In this document: piece by piece, positions 6,093-6,313 of the stretch
Numbering within the stretch: the first letter of the stretch is position 1
How the letters are laid out: every line of letters begins with the position of its first letter
Assembly (NCBI GenBank): GCA_905372875.1
Contig: CAJPQU010000117.1
Coordinates: 1 to 6,313 of the forward strand
DNA from: an uncultured Schwartzia sp.
GTDB taxonomy: Bacteria > Bacillota > Negativicutes > Selenomonadales > Selenomonadaceae
Reading direction: 5' to 3'
DNA: 6,313 nucleotides
Position numbers and translations under genes: made by a program
Notes under the pieces: model-generated
What the model was told of the DNA's origin: nothing
The model's input: the letters and a program-made list of their open reading frames with translations, nothing else
Databases searched by the model: none

Positions 6093-6126
6093 CCTCGCAT
6101 GCGTTTTCGTGTGCGAGGTTTTCTGT
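6093..6126 (+). terminator. Terminator-like hairpin between tRNA-Gly and the CAT tRNA
   Basis: CCTCGCATGCG (6093-6103) pairs with CGTGTGCGAGG (6108-6118): 11 bp including two G-U pairs, closed by a TTTT loop and followed by TTTTCTGT. The shape is that of a rho-independent terminator, though the U-tract is short. It could instead be only a spacer hairpin that guides tRNA processing. Confidence 0.5.
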
Positions 6127-6129
6127 AAT

Positions 6130-6206
6130 GGGCCTATAGCTCAGTTGGTTAGAGCAACCGGCTCATAACCGGTCGGTCTTTGGTTCAAGTCCAAATGGGC
6201 CCACCA
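6130..6206 (+). tRNA. tRNA with CAT anticodon, probably Ile2 (lysidine type), otherwise elongator Met
   Basis: A complete 77-nt tRNA with encoded CCA (6204-6206). The acceptor stem GGGCCTA pairs with TGGGCCC, the anticodon stem ACCGG/CCGGT encloses CTCATAA with CAT at 6164-6166, and the T-arm contains GGTTCAAGTCC. It is not initiator tRNA, because the first acceptor pair is Watson-Crick G-C and the anticodon stem lacks three consecutive G-C pairs. The GGGCC acceptor resembles isoleucine tRNAs, and C4-G69 and C5-G68 are the pairs reported to mark E. coli tRNA-Ile2 for lysidine modification by TilS. This favours Ile2, which reads AUA, over elongator Met. The decision is not certain from sequence alone. 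Confidence 0.95.
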
Positions 6207-6258
6207 TTTATTTTTAGAAACCTGTAGCGGATTTGTGCAGCCCATGGAAAAACGTGAG

Positions 6259-6313
6259 GGGTAGGTGCCCGAGTGGTTAAAGGGAACGGACTGTAAATCC
6301 GTCGCCTTACGGC
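6259..6313 (+). tRNA. tRNA-Tyr (anticodon GTA), 5' part, cut by the window end
   Basis: The acceptor 5' strand GGGTAGG (6259-6265) is followed by TG, a D-arm CCCGAGTGGTTAAAGGG and an anticodon stem ACGGA/TCCGT around CTGTAAA, with GTA at 6293-6295. The sequence then enters a long variable arm (GCCTTACGGC), as expected for a bacterial class II tyrosine tRNA, and stops at the window edge before the T-arm. The 52 bp between it and the previous tRNA show no promoter or terminator that I can identify. Confidence 0.93.

Noticed and set aside
5735..6100. A minus-strand open frame with the residues GSNPRPPPWQGGALPLSY.
   Set aside because: That motif is the antisense translation of the tRNA-Gly gene, a well-known false protein. 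The frame also crosses the terminator, the tRNA promoter and the flavodoxin end.

Overview
The window looks like an ordinary chromosomal stretch from a Negativicutes bacterium, a Firmicute with an outer membrane. Megasphaera, Dialister or a relative is most likely. Three things point there. The short-chain flavodoxin closely resembles, from memory, the Megasphaera elsdenii protein. A TamB/AsmA-like protein, which belongs to cells with an outer membrane, sits among Firmicute-type genes. The promoters and Shine-Dalgarno sequences are of the Firmicute sigma-A type. The genus is inference; no database was searched.

Layout from left to right. (1) The 3' end of an NlpC/P60 peptidoglycan hydrolase gene (+) meets brnQ (-), a sodium-coupled branched-chain amino acid importer, across a shared bidirectional terminator. 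(2) A 309-bp divergent intergenic region holds a good brnQ promoter and an untranslated brnQ leader of about 120 nt that I could not assign to a riboswitch class. (3) A GTG-started, membrane-anchored AsmA/TamB-like envelope protein (+) ends at a second bidirectional terminator, shared with the convergent azlC-azlD pair (-). The azl pair encodes a branched-chain amino acid exporter with a four-base stop/start overlap. (4) From a near-consensus promoter runs a two-gene operon (+): a DUF3793 protein of unknown function, then a flavodoxin. It ends at a 38-bp perfect palindrome. (5) A near-consensus promoter then leads into a tRNA cluster: tRNA-Gly(GCC), a CAT-anticodon tRNA that is more likely Ile2 than Met, and tRNA-Tyr(GTA), which is cut by the window edge.

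Branched-chain amino acid traffic is represented in both directions (BrnQ in, AzlCD out). The two sets lie on either side of the AsmA/TamB-like gene but are separately promoted. The DUF3793-flavodoxin pair is the only unit with an unknown function that could repay study. I see no mobile element, CRISPR array, phage gene or defence system, and nothing that amounts to a clearly undescribed system.
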